From Rufibacter roseolus (GTDB taxonomy: Bacteria; Bacteroidota; Bacteroidia; Cytophagales; Hymenobacteraceae): a stretch of 64,000 bases of DNA. Below the pieces are notes generated by a model. It saw only the letters and a list, made by a program, of their open reading frames with translations. It was not told the origin of the DNA and did not search any database. Position 1 is the stretch's first letter. Each line of letters begins with the position of its first letter. Where the stretch lies: positions 1,576,932 to 1,640,931 of the forward strand of contig NZ_JAFMSU010000001.1 of assembly GCF_017916365.1 (NCBI RefSeq). Reading direction: 5' to 3'. Of the stretch, positions 45,449-53,610 are shown one piece after another. The position numbers were made by a program, and so were the translations under genes.

Positions 45449-46153
45449 TTAAGGCATTTGGTCTGCGTCCCCAGAGCCTTTGTCTTTTCTCTTTTTCTTC
45501 TGCTTGTGCTTCACCACTTTGGCATCCACGTAGAAGACAATTTCCTCCGCGATGTTGGTGGTGTGGTCGCCCATCCGCTCCAGTTTTCTGATGATGCCGG
45601 CCACTTTCAGGCTTTGGTAGATATTATCCGGGTGGGTCTGGAAGTACCGCATGAGCACCTTGTCTGTTCTGCCGTGGATTTTGTTCAGCAGTTTGTCCTG
45701 CTTGATCACCTGACGGGTCAGTTCAGTGTCTTCCGTAAAGAAGGCTTTGCGCACGTTGCGCAGCATGGTCTCAGTGCCCTCAAACATCTCCAGCAGGCGG
45801 CTTTCCTCCAGCAGGGTGGGTTCAATGGGCGGCTTGGCTTCCTTGAGCATGGCGGCTATGCTCTCGGCGTAGTCGCCAATGCGCTCCAGGTTGGCGTTGA
45901 TCTTCAGGATGGCCAGAACCCAGCGCAAATCCACGGCCACCGGGTTGAATAGCGCGAAAATGTTCTCGCACATGCGGTCAATCTTGATGTCATAGGCATT
46001 CACCTTTTTCCCGCTTTTGACTACCCGTTTCGCCAGTTCTGCATTGGAGGTCATGAGGGCTTCTCTGCTGGCCGCCAACTGGAAGTCCACCAGATCCCAC
46101 ATCTCCTCCACTTTGGTTTTTATCCGAAGAAGTTCTTTATCTAATTGATTCAT
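45449..46153 (-). CDS. phoU: Phosphate transport system regulator PhoU
   Basis: 234 residues of two three-helix PhoU repeats: MCENIFALFNPVAVDLRWVL with LKINANLERIGDYAESIAAM in the first, and KVAGIIRKLERMGDHTTNIA with EEIVFYVDA in the second, each with the E/DxxxD metal motif. It connects the Pst transporter to the PhoR/PhoB sensor pathway. The C-terminal tail is Lys-rich. Last gene of the phosphate operon; a spacer of about 144 nt holding a dispersed palindrome separates it from pstB. Confidence 0.95.
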   Translation of the reverse strand: MNQLDKELLRIKTKVEEMWDLVDFQLAASREALMTSNAELAKRVVKSGKKVNAYDIKIDRMCENIFALFNPVAVDLRWVLAILKINANLERIGDYAESIAAMLKEAKPPIEPTLLEESRLLEMFEGTETMLRNVRKAFFTEDTELTRQVIKQDKLLNKIHGRTDKVLMRYFQTHPDNIYQSLKVAGIIRKLERMGDHTTNIAEEIVFYVDAKVVKHKQKKKRKDKGSGDADQMP

Positions 46154-46242
46154 ATCTAACCTTGATTCTGATAAAAGAAGGTACTTGAAAAGCAGGACTT
46201 ACCCTAATGACCTGAGTTGATTTGCTTCACGCGCCGGCGCTC

Positions 46243-46279
46243 CGTTTAAGGCCCGTTTTCATAAAATAGGCTTTAAAAC
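46243..46279. repeat. Dispersed palindrome copy
   Basis: CCGTTTAAGGCCCGTTTTC and ATAAAATAGGCTTTAAAAC, between pstB and phoU. Confidence 0.75.
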
Positions 46280-46297
46280 AGGCCCCAGGGCTGGAAA

Positions 46298-47050
46298 TCA
46301 ACCGAAACGACCAGTAATGTAGTTCTGCGTACGCTGGTCTTTAGGATTGGTGAACAGTGTTTTGGTTTTGGCGTACTCCACCAGCTCGCCCAGGTAGAAG
46401 AACGCGGTGTAATCGCTCACGCGGCCCGCTTGCTGCATGTTGTGCGTCACAATTACAATGGTGTAGTTCTCCTTCAATTGGTGAATCAACTCCTCGGTTT
46501 TGGCGGTGGAGAGCGGGTCCAGGGCCGAGGTAGGCTCATCCATCAATAGCACCGACGGCTCGATGGCCAGGGCGCGGGCAATGCAAAGGCGCTGCTGCTG
46601 CCCCCCTGATAGCTCAAAGGCGCTTTTCTTCAGTTTGTCTTTCACCTCGTCCCAGAGGGCGGCTTGTTTGAGGGAACGCTCCACGCGCTCCTCAATGAAA
46701 GCTTTGTCTTTGGTGCCGTTCACGCGCAGGCCGTAGGCCACGTTCTCAAAGATGGACTTGGGAAACGGGTTGGGTTTCTGGAACACCATGCCCACGTGCT
46801 TGCGCAGATCGTCTACCTGAATGTTGGTTTTGTAGATGTCTACGCCGTCAATGAGAATATCCCCCTCAATCTTCACACCGTCAATAAGGTCGTTCATGCG
46901 GTTGAAGCAGCGCAGGTACGTTGACTTGCCGCAGCCCGAGGGACCAATGAAAGCCGTTACCTGGTTTTTTTTCATGGCCATGGTAATTCCCTTGAGGGCA
47001 TGAAAATCGCCGTAATAGAGGTGAACGTCTTTGGTTTCTACACTATTCAT
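46298..47050 (-). CDS. pstB: Phosphate ABC transporter ATP-binding protein
   Basis: 250 residues. Walker [10 protein letters not shown] at 36-44, signature and Walker B in [20 protein letters not shown] and [13 protein letters not shown], then ATHNM-type switch [20 protein letters not shown]. It drives the PstC-PstA channel. An 80-nt spacer with a palindrome copy separates it from pstA. Confidence 0.97.
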   Translation of the reverse strand: MNSVETKDVHLYYGDFHALKGITMAMKKNQVTAFIGPSGCGKSTYLRCFNRMNDLIDGVKIEGDILIDGVDIYKTNIQVDDLRKHVGMVFQKPNPFPKSIFENVAYGLRVNGTKDKAFIEERVERSLKQAALWDEVKDKLKKSAFELSGGQQQRLCIARALAIEPSVLLMDEPTSALDPLSTAKTEELIHQLKENYTIVIVTHNMQQAGRVSDYTAFFYLGELVEYAKTKTLFTNPKDQRTQNYITGRFG

Positions 47051-47096
47051 ATTGCTTATAAGAGGAGCAGCCGGAAAAGTTTGATTCTGGTTTCAA

Positions 47097-47128
47097 GGCC
47101 ATTTCTGTAAAATCGGGCCCAAAACAGG
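47097..47128. repeat. Dispersed palindrome copy
   Basis: AAGGCCATTTCTG and TAAAATCGGGCCCAAAAC, between pstA and pstB. The family thus occurs inside operons too. Confidence 0.7.
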
Positions 47129-47129
47129 T

Positions 47130-48014
47130 TTAATTCATTTTTACTTTTTTGCCGAAATATCGGCGGAGCCAGTTGGCCAATAAGTTCGCCAGCAGCACAA
47201 TGAGAATAAGCACGAAGGCGGTGCCGTAAGCCATGGCCCTTGATGCCTCAATATTGGTGCCGCTGGTGGAGATCACGTACAGGTGGTAAGGCAGGGCCAT
47301 GACCTGGTCAAAGATGCTGGTGGGCAGCTTGGGCAGGAAGTAGGCCGCCACCGTGAACAGGATAGGTGCCGTCTCGCCGGAAACCCTTCCGATGGACAGG
47401 ATGAGACCGGTGATGATGTTGGGGAACGCCATGGGCAACACCACCCGGCTAACCGTCTGCCATTTGGTGGCCCCTAAGGCCAGCGAACCGATGCGGAAAG
47501 AATCATCAATGGCCTTGAGCGACTCCTCGGTGGTCCTGATCACCACGGGCAAGGCCAGCAAGCCCAGCGTCAGGGAACCGGCCAGGATAGAATCCCCGAA
47601 CCCGAACTGATTTACGAACAAGGTCATCCCGAACAGACCGAACACGATGGACGGAACCCCGGCCAGGTTATTGGTCATGAGTTTCACGAACCGCTTGAAC
47701 CAGCTGTCTTTGGCGTATTCATGGATGTAGATACCCGAGAGAATGCCGATTGGGAACGCGAACAGCATGCTGCCCGCCACCAGGCACAACGTACCCACCA
47801 AAGCCGGGAAGATACCACCCTCGGTCATACCCTCGCGAGGCATCTCGGTGAGGAATTCCCAACTGATGACGGAGATACCCTGCACCAGAATGAAGCCCAG
47901 GATCACCAACAGGATAGCCACCACTGAGAAGCTGAGCAGCCGGAAGATGAAGAATGCCGCACTCTGCGCCAAGTGTTTGCTTTTATGCGACGAGGAAGTA
48001 GTTCCGAAAGCCAT
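47130..48014 (-). CDS. pstA: Phosphate ABC transporter permease PstA
   Basis: 294 residues, six helices. LSGIYIHEYAKDSWFKRFVK and the permease EAA loop SFRIGSLALGATKWQTVSRV are present, along with GRVSGETAPILFTVAAYF typical of PstA. Forms the inner-membrane phosphate channel with PstC. Only 3 nt separate it from pstC, so translation is probably coupled. Confidence 0.96.
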   Translation of the reverse strand: MAFGTTSSSHKSKHLAQSAAFFIFRLLSFSVVAILLVILGFILVQGISVISWEFLTEMPREGMTEGGIFPALVGTLCLVAGSMLFAFPIGILSGIYIHEYAKDSWFKRFVKLMTNNLAGVPSIVFGLFGMTLFVNQFGFGDSILAGSLTLGLLALPVVIRTTEESLKAIDDSFRIGSLALGATKWQTVSRVVLPMAFPNIITGLILSIGRVSGETAPILFTVAAYFLPKLPTSIFDQVMALPYHLYVISTSGTNIEASRAMAYGTAFVLILIVLLANLLANWLRRYFGKKVKMN

Positions 48015-48017
48015 GGC

Positions 48018-49223
48018 TTATCTGTTTTCTTTCTTTTTAGCCGAGACGAAATCCACGGTAAGGTTAATGGCCAGCGTCATGAGGAACAGGATGCAGCCCA
48101 GCGCGAAGAGGGCCTGGTAATGGATGCCTCCCTGCGGGGCCTCGCCCAGTTCTGCGGCAATGGTCGCTGGGATGGTCCGCACGGGTTCAAGAAACGTGTG
48201 CGGGATCACTGAGGCATTGCCCGTCACCATCAGCACGGCCATGGTCTCGCCAATAGCCCGGCCAATGCCCAGGATGGCCGCCGTGGAAATACCGGAAATA
48301 GAGTAAGGAATGATGACTTTGTAGATGGTCTGCCACTTGTTCGCGCCCAGCGCCAGGCTGGCTTCTTTCATGGCCCGCGGCGTGGTGCGCATGGCATCCT
48401 CAGACACCGAGATAATGGTAGGCAGCGCCATAATACCCAGGACAATACTTCCTGCCAACGCAGTCTCGCCCACCGGTAAGCCAAATACATCCTGGATCAA
48501 GGGTACAATCACCACCAAGCCAAAGAAGCCATACACCACAGATGGAATGCCGGCCAGCAACTCAATCACCGGTTTCAGGATATTTCTCACCTTAGGGTTT
48601 GCGATCTCGGCCAGGTAAATGGCCGAGGCCAGGCCCAAAGGCAAGGCAATCAGGATAGCGCCCAGACTCACCCACAGGGTACCCAGGATAAGCGAAAGCA
48701 CGCCCAGTTGCACGGCCGGCTGGATAGTAGGGTACCACTGTCGGCCCAGCAGGAAGTCGCCCAGGGAGACATTGGCCAGTTCTATCCGGTGGCCCTTGAA
48801 GTCTTTGGCCAGGTACTCCTCGGGGAAGAAAGCCAGCATGTTGGGCTCTTGGGCCACCAGTTCATTCAGGCGCTGGGGCAGGTGCTCAAAGTTGGCGCCT
48901 ATCTGTTCCTCAGTATAGTAATCGGTGATGTCATCAATGGAGAACAGTTTGATGGGGGCATTGGGGCCACCCACTTCTTTCCAGTTGGTGATGTTCTGGT
49001 CAAAAATCTCCTTCACCTCAGCCGCCTTCAGTTCTTTGACCGGGTTGTTCTGGTGCACGGCAATCACGGAGCCCTCGGCTACCGGCGACTGGCTGAAAAT
49101 GCCCAAACCTTCTTTGAACAGGAAGAAGACAATCAAAAGCACGGTGATACTAGTCACCGTGCCGCTGATGGTAATCAGGCCTTCAATTAACTTTTCGCCC
49201 AGATTGTGGAAGTACCTTTTCAA
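48018..49223 (-). CDS. pstC: Phosphate ABC transporter permease PstC with an inserted PstS-like periplasmic segment
   Basis: 401 residues; ordinary PstC is about 300-320. The extra length lies between helix 1 (20-38) and helix 2 (from about 171). In that loop SVIAVHQNNPVKELKAAEV and IFDQNITNWKEVGG (78-86 for the last nine) match PstS residues around 133-164, where IFTGKITNWKEVGG stands; even the DNA is nearly identical over 20 nt there. QEPNMLAFFPEEYL further on recalls a later PstS strand. The C-terminal permease is normal (EASLALGANKWQTIYKVIIP, GRAIGETMAVLMVTGN). It starts with TTG. The insert could form a built-in docking or phosphate-sensing element (inference). Confidence 0.94.
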   Translation of the reverse strand: MKRYFHNLGEKLIEGLITISGTVTSITVLLIVFFLFKEGLGIFSQSPVAEGSVIAVHQNNPVKELKAAEVKEIFDQNITNWKEVGGPNAPIKLFSIDDITDYYTEEQIGANFEHLPQRLNELVAQEPNMLAFFPEEYLAKDFKGHRIELANVSLGDFLLGRQWYPTIQPAVQLGVLSLILGTLWVSLGAILIALPLGLASAIYLAEIANPKVRNILKPVIELLAGIPSVVYGFFGLVVIVPLIQDVFGLPVGETALAGSIVLGIMALPTIISVSEDAMRTTPRAMKEASLALGANKWQTIYKVIIPYSISGISTAAILGIGRAIGETMAVLMVTGNASVIPHTFLEPVRTIPATIAAELGEAPQGGIHYQALFALGCILFLMTLAINLTVDFVSAKKKENR

Positions 49224-49246
49224 GGGAATGGGTTAAGCGGGTTGAA

Positions 49247-50149
49247 TTATTTGCTCAAAGGAATGTAGCCAATCTCCTGTACCGTATTCTGGCCTTCGGC
49301 GGAAAGCACGTAGTCTACAAACGGCTTCACTTTGGCCTCTGAAGTGGCGTCATAGAAGAAGAACAGCGGACGAGAGATTGGGTAGGTTTTGTTCTTGGCA
49401 GCTTCCATGCTAGGGGCCACAAAGGTTTTGCCCTGGTCATAAGACACTGCCAGCGCCTTCACTTCTTTGGTTTCATAGGCCAGGCCAATGTACCCGATGG
49501 CGCCTTTGGTCTGGCTTACTGACTGTACAATAGAACCGGTGGCCGGCATCATGAGGATACCGTTGGCGTAGTTCTTTTTGTCCATCACGTGCTCTTTGAA
49601 GAACTCATAGGTACCGGAGCTGGTCTCGCGGGAGTAAGGCACAATTTTCTCGTCGGCACCGCCTACTTCTTTCCAGTTGGTGATTTTACCGGTGAAGATG
49701 CCTTCCAGTTGCTCACGGGTGAGTTGGCTCACCTTGTTGCTGGGGTTTACAATAATAGAAAGGGCATCATATGCGATAAGGGCTTCTTTTACGTCTTTCT
49801 TGGCGCCTTTCAGTTTCAGTTTCTCCTCGGTCTTCAGGCCGCGGGAAGCCATAGCGATGTCTGTGGTGCCTTCCTGCATGGCAGACAGGCCCACCCCGGT
49901 TCCGCCGCCCACCACGGTAATGGCAGCGCCCTGGTTTTTGGCCATGAATTTCTCTGCTTCCTGCTGGGCCAACGGCAGCACAGTGTCACTGCCTTTCACG
50001 GTGATGGTGGTAGCGCCGGAGGTAGCTTTGTCTCCTTCTACATTCTCTTTTTTTGCATCGCCGCCTTTGCTGCAGGCGCCCAGTAACAAGGTAGCAACCA
50101 ATAGACTGCTCACCTGCGTTTTGATAGATTTTATCATTGTAGTGTTCAT
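49247..50149 (-). CDS. pstS: Phosphate-binding lipoprotein PstS
   Basis: 300 residues. LLLGACSKGG has a lipobox with C26. The phosphate-binding loops are KGSDTVLPL (52-60), GGGTGVGLSAMQEGTTDIAM (81-100), with ASRGLK, and YSRETSSGTYEFF. It catches phosphate in the periplasm and feeds PstC-PstA. It lies between the porin and pstC, 23 nt before pstC. An inner ATG (fifth codon) is an alternative start. Confidence 0.96.
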   Translation of the reverse strand: MNTTMIKSIKTQVSSLLVATLLLGACSKGGDAKKENVEGDKATSGATTITVKGSDTVLPLAQQEAEKFMAKNQGAAITVVGGGTGVGLSAMQEGTTDIAMASRGLKTEEKLKLKGAKKDVKEALIAYDALSIIVNPSNKVSQLTREQLEGIFTGKITNWKEVGGADEKIVPYSRETSSGTYEFFKEHVMDKKNYANGILMMPATGSIVQSVSQTKGAIGYIGLAYETKEVKALAVSYDQGKTFVAPSMEAAKNKTYPISRPLFFFYDATSEAKVKPFVDYVLSAEGQNTVQEIGYIPLSK

Positions 50150-50177
50150 GTTTTTGCGTCTGTTTCAGGAAAAGACC

Positions 50178-51476
50178 TTAGAAATTGATTTGGGCCTGTA
50201 CCCTTAATAATTGTCCGTTCTGGCGGTTGTCAAGATTGCGGCCGTCCCGGTTGGTGCGGTCGGTGATGGTGTATTGGGTGGCCAGTTCAAAGGCGGGCAT
50301 GGGCTGCCATTCCACCCCAATCTCGGTCTCATACACTTTGCTGTAGCGGGCATCGGTCTCCGCTTTTCGGCCTCCCTCAAAGTATTGGACTTTCAGGAAC
50401 GGAATGAAGTTCTGCTCTCCTAACTTAAAGGCATACATGGCCTGGGCGTAACCTCCGGTCAGGGATTTGGTCTTGATGCTGTAGGTGGCTGGGTCAAAAG
50501 TAGGACCTTCCCCCACGTTGTACTCAGCTTGGAACCCGAAGGGCTTTGGGTACAGCACAAAGCTGGCGGCCACCCGGCGGTCGGCAAAGTTTCCACCCTT
50601 GACCTCGGCGTTGCTCAGCTGGTCTGAGGTAACAGTGTACACCCCGGTGTACGCCTGTATGCCGGGTTCTATGATCTGCCCGTTCTTGAACATGAAAGGG
50701 TAGGAGAGACGAGCCACCAAGTGCTGGTTGTTGTTGGCTTCCTGTTTGTTCGCGGTCTGGCCGTTGTACACACCCAGGGCAAACACCCCGTAGTCACCGG
50801 AGCCTTTGAAGCGGGAATTGGCCAGTTCACTGAATCTCTTCCGGATATGCTCCGGGGCCCAGTAGAACATCACGCCCAAGTCCCGCTCGTTGGGCAGGGC
50901 TGTGTTAAGGGCATCGCCCCGGTCAAGCGTGAGGCGGTTCTGGCTGGACTGCATGTTCTCAAATCCGTACGGGATCTTGCTTTGGCCAATACGCACGCGG
51001 TACTCTTTTTTCTTGTCCAGAGACACATCGGCGTAGGCATCCCTGATCTGCGCGAAGTGGATGGTGGAACTACCATTAGGTGTGGAGGCTAAATCTGGCT
51101 GGATGTAGATGTACACGCGTTCGTGCACGTTTCCGCTGAACACCAGGCGCGCCCTTCTGATAAGGAACCCGCCGTTGTTTCCCACGGATCTGTCATATTC
51201 TGTTCTCAGGTCTGGGTTGCTTTCCAGCAGGCGGTTATAGCGGACCTGCACGTAGCCGCGCAGGGATATTTTGTCATACCAGTGGGCTTTGGCTGCTTCC
51301 GGGGCTTTAGGTTTGGCTACCACTGAGTCTTGGGCAGAAGTAACTGTGGCCGAGTCCCGGGTTGGGTTCACAAGAACCTGGGCCTGGGCTACCCCAGCGG
51401 AAAGCAAAAACGCAGCAATCACACTTATTTTTTTAAAATAAGATCTGGGTACGCTTTTGTTTATGGGTGAGAACAT
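50178..51476 (-). CDS. Phosphate-selective porin (OprO/OprP family)
   Basis: About 432 residues from the ATG at 51,474-51,476 (a TTG lies two codons upstream). Signal peptide to about FLLSAGVAQAQ. The mature part is a 16-strand-type porin barrel: LRGYVQVRYNRLLESNPDLR, GGFLIRRARLVFSGNVHERV, VRIGQSKIPYGFENMQSSQN, and a C-terminal QLLRVQAQINF with a final Phe. Phosphate-selective porins take phosphate through the outer membrane. First gene of the pst operon; only 28 nt before pstS, which confirms its role. Confidence 0.92.
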   Translation of the reverse strand: MFSPINKSVPRSYFKKISVIAAFLLSAGVAQAQVLVNPTRDSATVTSAQDSVVAKPKAPEAAKAHWYDKISLRGYVQVRYNRLLESNPDLRTEYDRSVGNNGGFLIRRARLVFSGNVHERVYIYIQPDLASTPNGSSTIHFAQIRDAYADVSLDKKKEYRVRIGQSKIPYGFENMQSSQNRLTLDRGDALNTALPNERDLGVMFYWAPEHIRKRFSELANSRFKGSGDYGVFALGVYNGQTANKQEANNNQHLVARLSYPFMFKNGQIIEPGIQAYTGVYTVTSDQLSNAEVKGGNFADRRVAASFVLYPKPFGFQAEYNVGEGPTFDPATYSIKTKSLTGGYAQAMYAFKLGEQNFIPFLKVQYFEGGRKAETDARYSKVYETEIGVEWQPMPAFELATQYTITDRTNRDGRNLDNRQNGQLLRVQAQINF

Positions 51477-51667
51477 AAGCAAAAAGTGAAGTGTTAAAAT
51501 TTATAATTCCGTAAGTGTGGCCCCTTTGCATTTAGTCAGGATGAAAAGAGGTTTTTGGCGGAAAGAACATCTGCTGCAGCATGCAATGCCTTAGCTTTTG
51601 TTCTGCCCTTCAAAAGACAAACCTTTAAAAATTAGTCTCGGGTTTCTAACGGCTGTCTTTTGATGGT

Positions 51668-51724
51668 GCAAAAGTAGAGGGGCAGTATTGCCTGAATATT
51701 ACTTCTATGTTACCTAATTGTTAA
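51668..51724 (-). promoter_or_regulatory. Pho box (four repeats) plus -7 element of the phosphate operon
   Basis: On the minus strand four hexamers, TTAACA (51,719-51,724), GTAACA (51,708-51,713), GTAATA (51,697-51,702) and GCAATA (51,686-51,691), repeat every 11 nt with 5-nt spacers, the geometry of PhoP/PhoB-type boxes. Nine nt further is TACTTTTGC (51,668-51,676), a -7 element, and no TTTG -33 is present, as expected for an activated promoter. The porin gene follows after about 190 nt. Confidence 0.75.
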
Positions 51725-51872
51725 GAAGCATAAAAGGACAGGTTCCAGATTAGGTACTAAGCAGGTGTTTGTCTCCTGGTTTGCAAAGAGCTAAAAATGA
51801 AGCAGCGTAAAATAGAACTTTCCAGGCGGGTTTGCCCGTAGATAGATTAATCAATGCTGGAAAGCCCAAAGG

Positions 51873-51911
51873 GTCGTTTTGTAGCCGATTTCTTTGAAAA
51901 AGCTTTGAAAT
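51873..51911. repeat. Dispersed palindrome copy
   Basis: CGTTTTGTAGCCGATTTC and TTTGAAAAAGCTTTGAAAT. Confidence 0.65.
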
Positions 51912-52050
51912 AAAGCTCTGAGGGTAAATTGGTTGCTGCGGAAATGAACAGAATCAGAAACAGTAGTTGAAGTTTGGGTGATTGCTTAAATTATTTTATA
52001 TTTAATGACACTTTTTGTAGAATAAAGCTCCACGTAAGTCAATTGTTGCT

Positions 52051-52485
52051 ATGGCTAGAACCATCTTATTAATTGAGCCCTACATTACCATCACGGTAGA
52101 CTCTGAGACCTCTATTTTGTACGTAGACTGGTGGGGTGATATCACGAAACAGAACGTGTTAGATGGCTGCCGTTTCCTCCTGAACATGCTGGAGCAGGAA
52201 AGATGTCACTTAATCCTGAACAATAACTCAAACGTAACCACCCACTGGAAAGCCACCGCCATTTGGGCCGCCACCGTAGGGTTCCTGGAGCTGGACAAAA
52301 CCACCTGCGCTTTCTTCGCGTGGGTAAAGCCTCCTAAAAGCAATATGTCTCCTGATTATGGTGTGCGGTTAGATGTAAAGAATGTGAAGGTACGCATCTT
52401 TGATAGTCAGCTTGCCGCAGAGAGGTGGTTGCTCTCTACCAAAGAAAAGATAAAAGCCTCAAAAGATAACGCGGTAGCCGTTTAA
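52051..52485 (+). CDS. STAS/SpoIIAA-like domain protein
   Basis: 144 residues. The beta-alpha alternation (ITVDSETSILYVDWWGDITK, GCRFLLNMLEQERCHLILNN, TAIWAATVGFLELDK, VKVRIFDSQLAAERWL) fits the STAS/SpoIIAA-like fold that is common and uncharacterised in Cytophagales. No signal or membrane segment. The Ser phosphorylated in anti-sigma antagonists is not evident. Monocistronic, with a terminator at 52,532. Confidence 0.6.
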   Translation: MARTILLIEPYITITVDSETSILYVDWWGDITKQNVLDGCRFLLNMLEQERCHLILNNNSNVTTHWKATAIWAATVGFLELDKTTCAFFAWVKPPKSNMSPDYGVRLDVKNVKVRIFDSQLAAERWLLSTKEKIKASKDNAVAV

Positions 52486-52531
52486 GTAGGAGTTAACCAG
52501 AAAGCATAACCCTTAAGCAGATACAATCTAT

Positions 52532-52593
52532 AAGGTCCATGCAAAGGAACTGCCGGGTGCAAGCCATGGTAGCCCTTTTGCATGGACCTTTTG
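52532..52593 (+). terminator. Long-loop terminator after the STAS-like gene
   Basis: AAGGTCCATGCAAAGG and CTTTTGCATGGACCTTTT arms, followed by T-rich sequence. Confidence 0.75.
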
Positions 52594-52621
52594 TTTTCTA
52601 AGCAAAGTGCCGGCAGGTTCC

Positions 52622-52660
52622 TCGTTTTAGAACTGATTTCCGGAAAACTGCCTCAAAACG
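52622..52660. repeat. Dispersed palindrome copy
   Basis: CGTTTTAGAACTGATTTCC and GGAAAACTGCCTCAAAACG; both outer CGTTTT/AAAACG ends are kept. Confidence 0.75.
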
Positions 52661-52751
52661 ATAACTCAGGAATGTGTGTGCCTGGGCTATGCATCCACAC
52701 GGATGTTCATTAAAAGGCTTAGGCCCCAGTTGCACCGGAAACCATAATGGT

Positions 52752-52786
52752 TTTCCTGCCTCTTTTCATGAAAACAGGATAAAAAC
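52752..52786. repeat. Dispersed palindrome copy (rightmost seen)
   Basis: TTTTCCTGCCTCTTTTC and ATGAAAACAGGATAAAAAC. No copy was found further right. Confidence 0.6.
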
Positions 52787-52789
52787 ACG

Positions 52790-53355
52790 AGCCTGTTATA
52801 GTAGCTGATGTTTGAATAATTACAGATTACCCGAAAATGGGCGTGGAGCCCTTTTCTGTATTTTCCCTCCTGTGTCTGGTGATGAGCCGATGGTAGATAG
52901 GCTTATGATGGCTTTTTCTCTTGTGTTAAGCTCTTGTAAGCCTTTGTTCTGTAGTATATTCTTTTCGGTTATGCTATGTATTATTCTAAATCAGTTTTTA
53001 TTCGCTTTTACTTGCTTGTTATTGTGATTTTAAGAAGAGGAGAATTGCTGTTTTGTATTTGGTATAAATAACTTTGTTATGAGTTGATTGAATTCAAAGG
53101 AATTAGCAAAGATTATTTTGGAGGTGATTTGTAGTGATCTCGGGTTAGGTAAAGATTATAGAATGCTATAGGTTATTTAATGGCATTTTGATGGCAAAAT
53201 TTATGCCCCTAGTAAGATAGAAAATAAAGTAATTTCATGAGTGTATTTGATTTGCGGTGATTAGTTGAAGGAGTAAGGGTGAAATAAACGCAACTATTTG
53301 TTTGTGTCATAAGTACTTATACTGAAAATTGTTGTCCATTATTTAAAAGCAACAT
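52790..53355. other. AT-rich intergenic region
   Basis: About 560 nt becoming strongly AT-rich from 52,960. A 71-codon frame (52,812-53,027) starting with TTG is not convincing. No RNA gene or clear promoter was seen. Confidence 0.4.
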
Positions 53356-53601
53356 ATGACCGAAGTAGCCGTGTTATTTATTTATGGGGTAATAGGTGCT
53401 ACTGTAGGCCTTCTGGTAGCTGTTTTGATAAGGAAAATGGTTATCGCTTTTTTTGGACAAAGCATGATTAGTGTTGGTATAAGCTACTGTTTAGTGCTTA
53501 TTGGAGTCATTCTGGTGATGAATATGAGTCATTCTAAGTTAGAGGCTTTTAGTTCTATTTTTAGAAACGAGCAAAAGCCCGCTATTGAAGCTAAGGTTTA
53601 G
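53356..53601 (+). CDS. Small two-helix membrane protein
   Basis: 81 residues. Two hydrophobic segments, VLFIYGVIGATVGLLVAVLI and SYCLVLIGVILVMN, separated by a short basic loop, and a charged tail. No family recognised. It lies in AT-rich DNA at the edge of the polysaccharide block and is convergent with the sugar transferase 9 nt away. Probably real because it is well formed and has an ATG, but no promoter is evident. Confidence 0.5.
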   Translation: MTEVAVLFIYGVIGATVGLLVAVLIRKMVIAFFGQSMISVGISYCLVLIGVILVMNMSHSKLEAFSSIFRNEQKPAIEAKV

Positions 53602-53610
53602 CTATTACCT

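Larger units (their letters stand above)
51477..52050. other. Intergenic region between the phosphate operon and the STAS-like gene
   Basis: It contains the operon leader, the Pho box at 51,668-51,724 and a dispersed palindrome at 51,873. No gene was recognised in the rest. Confidence 0.5.

Noticed and set aside
52812..53027. 71-codon frame in the AT-rich gap
   Set aside because: TTG start, no homology seen and low-complexity AT-rich composition; not strong enough to call.
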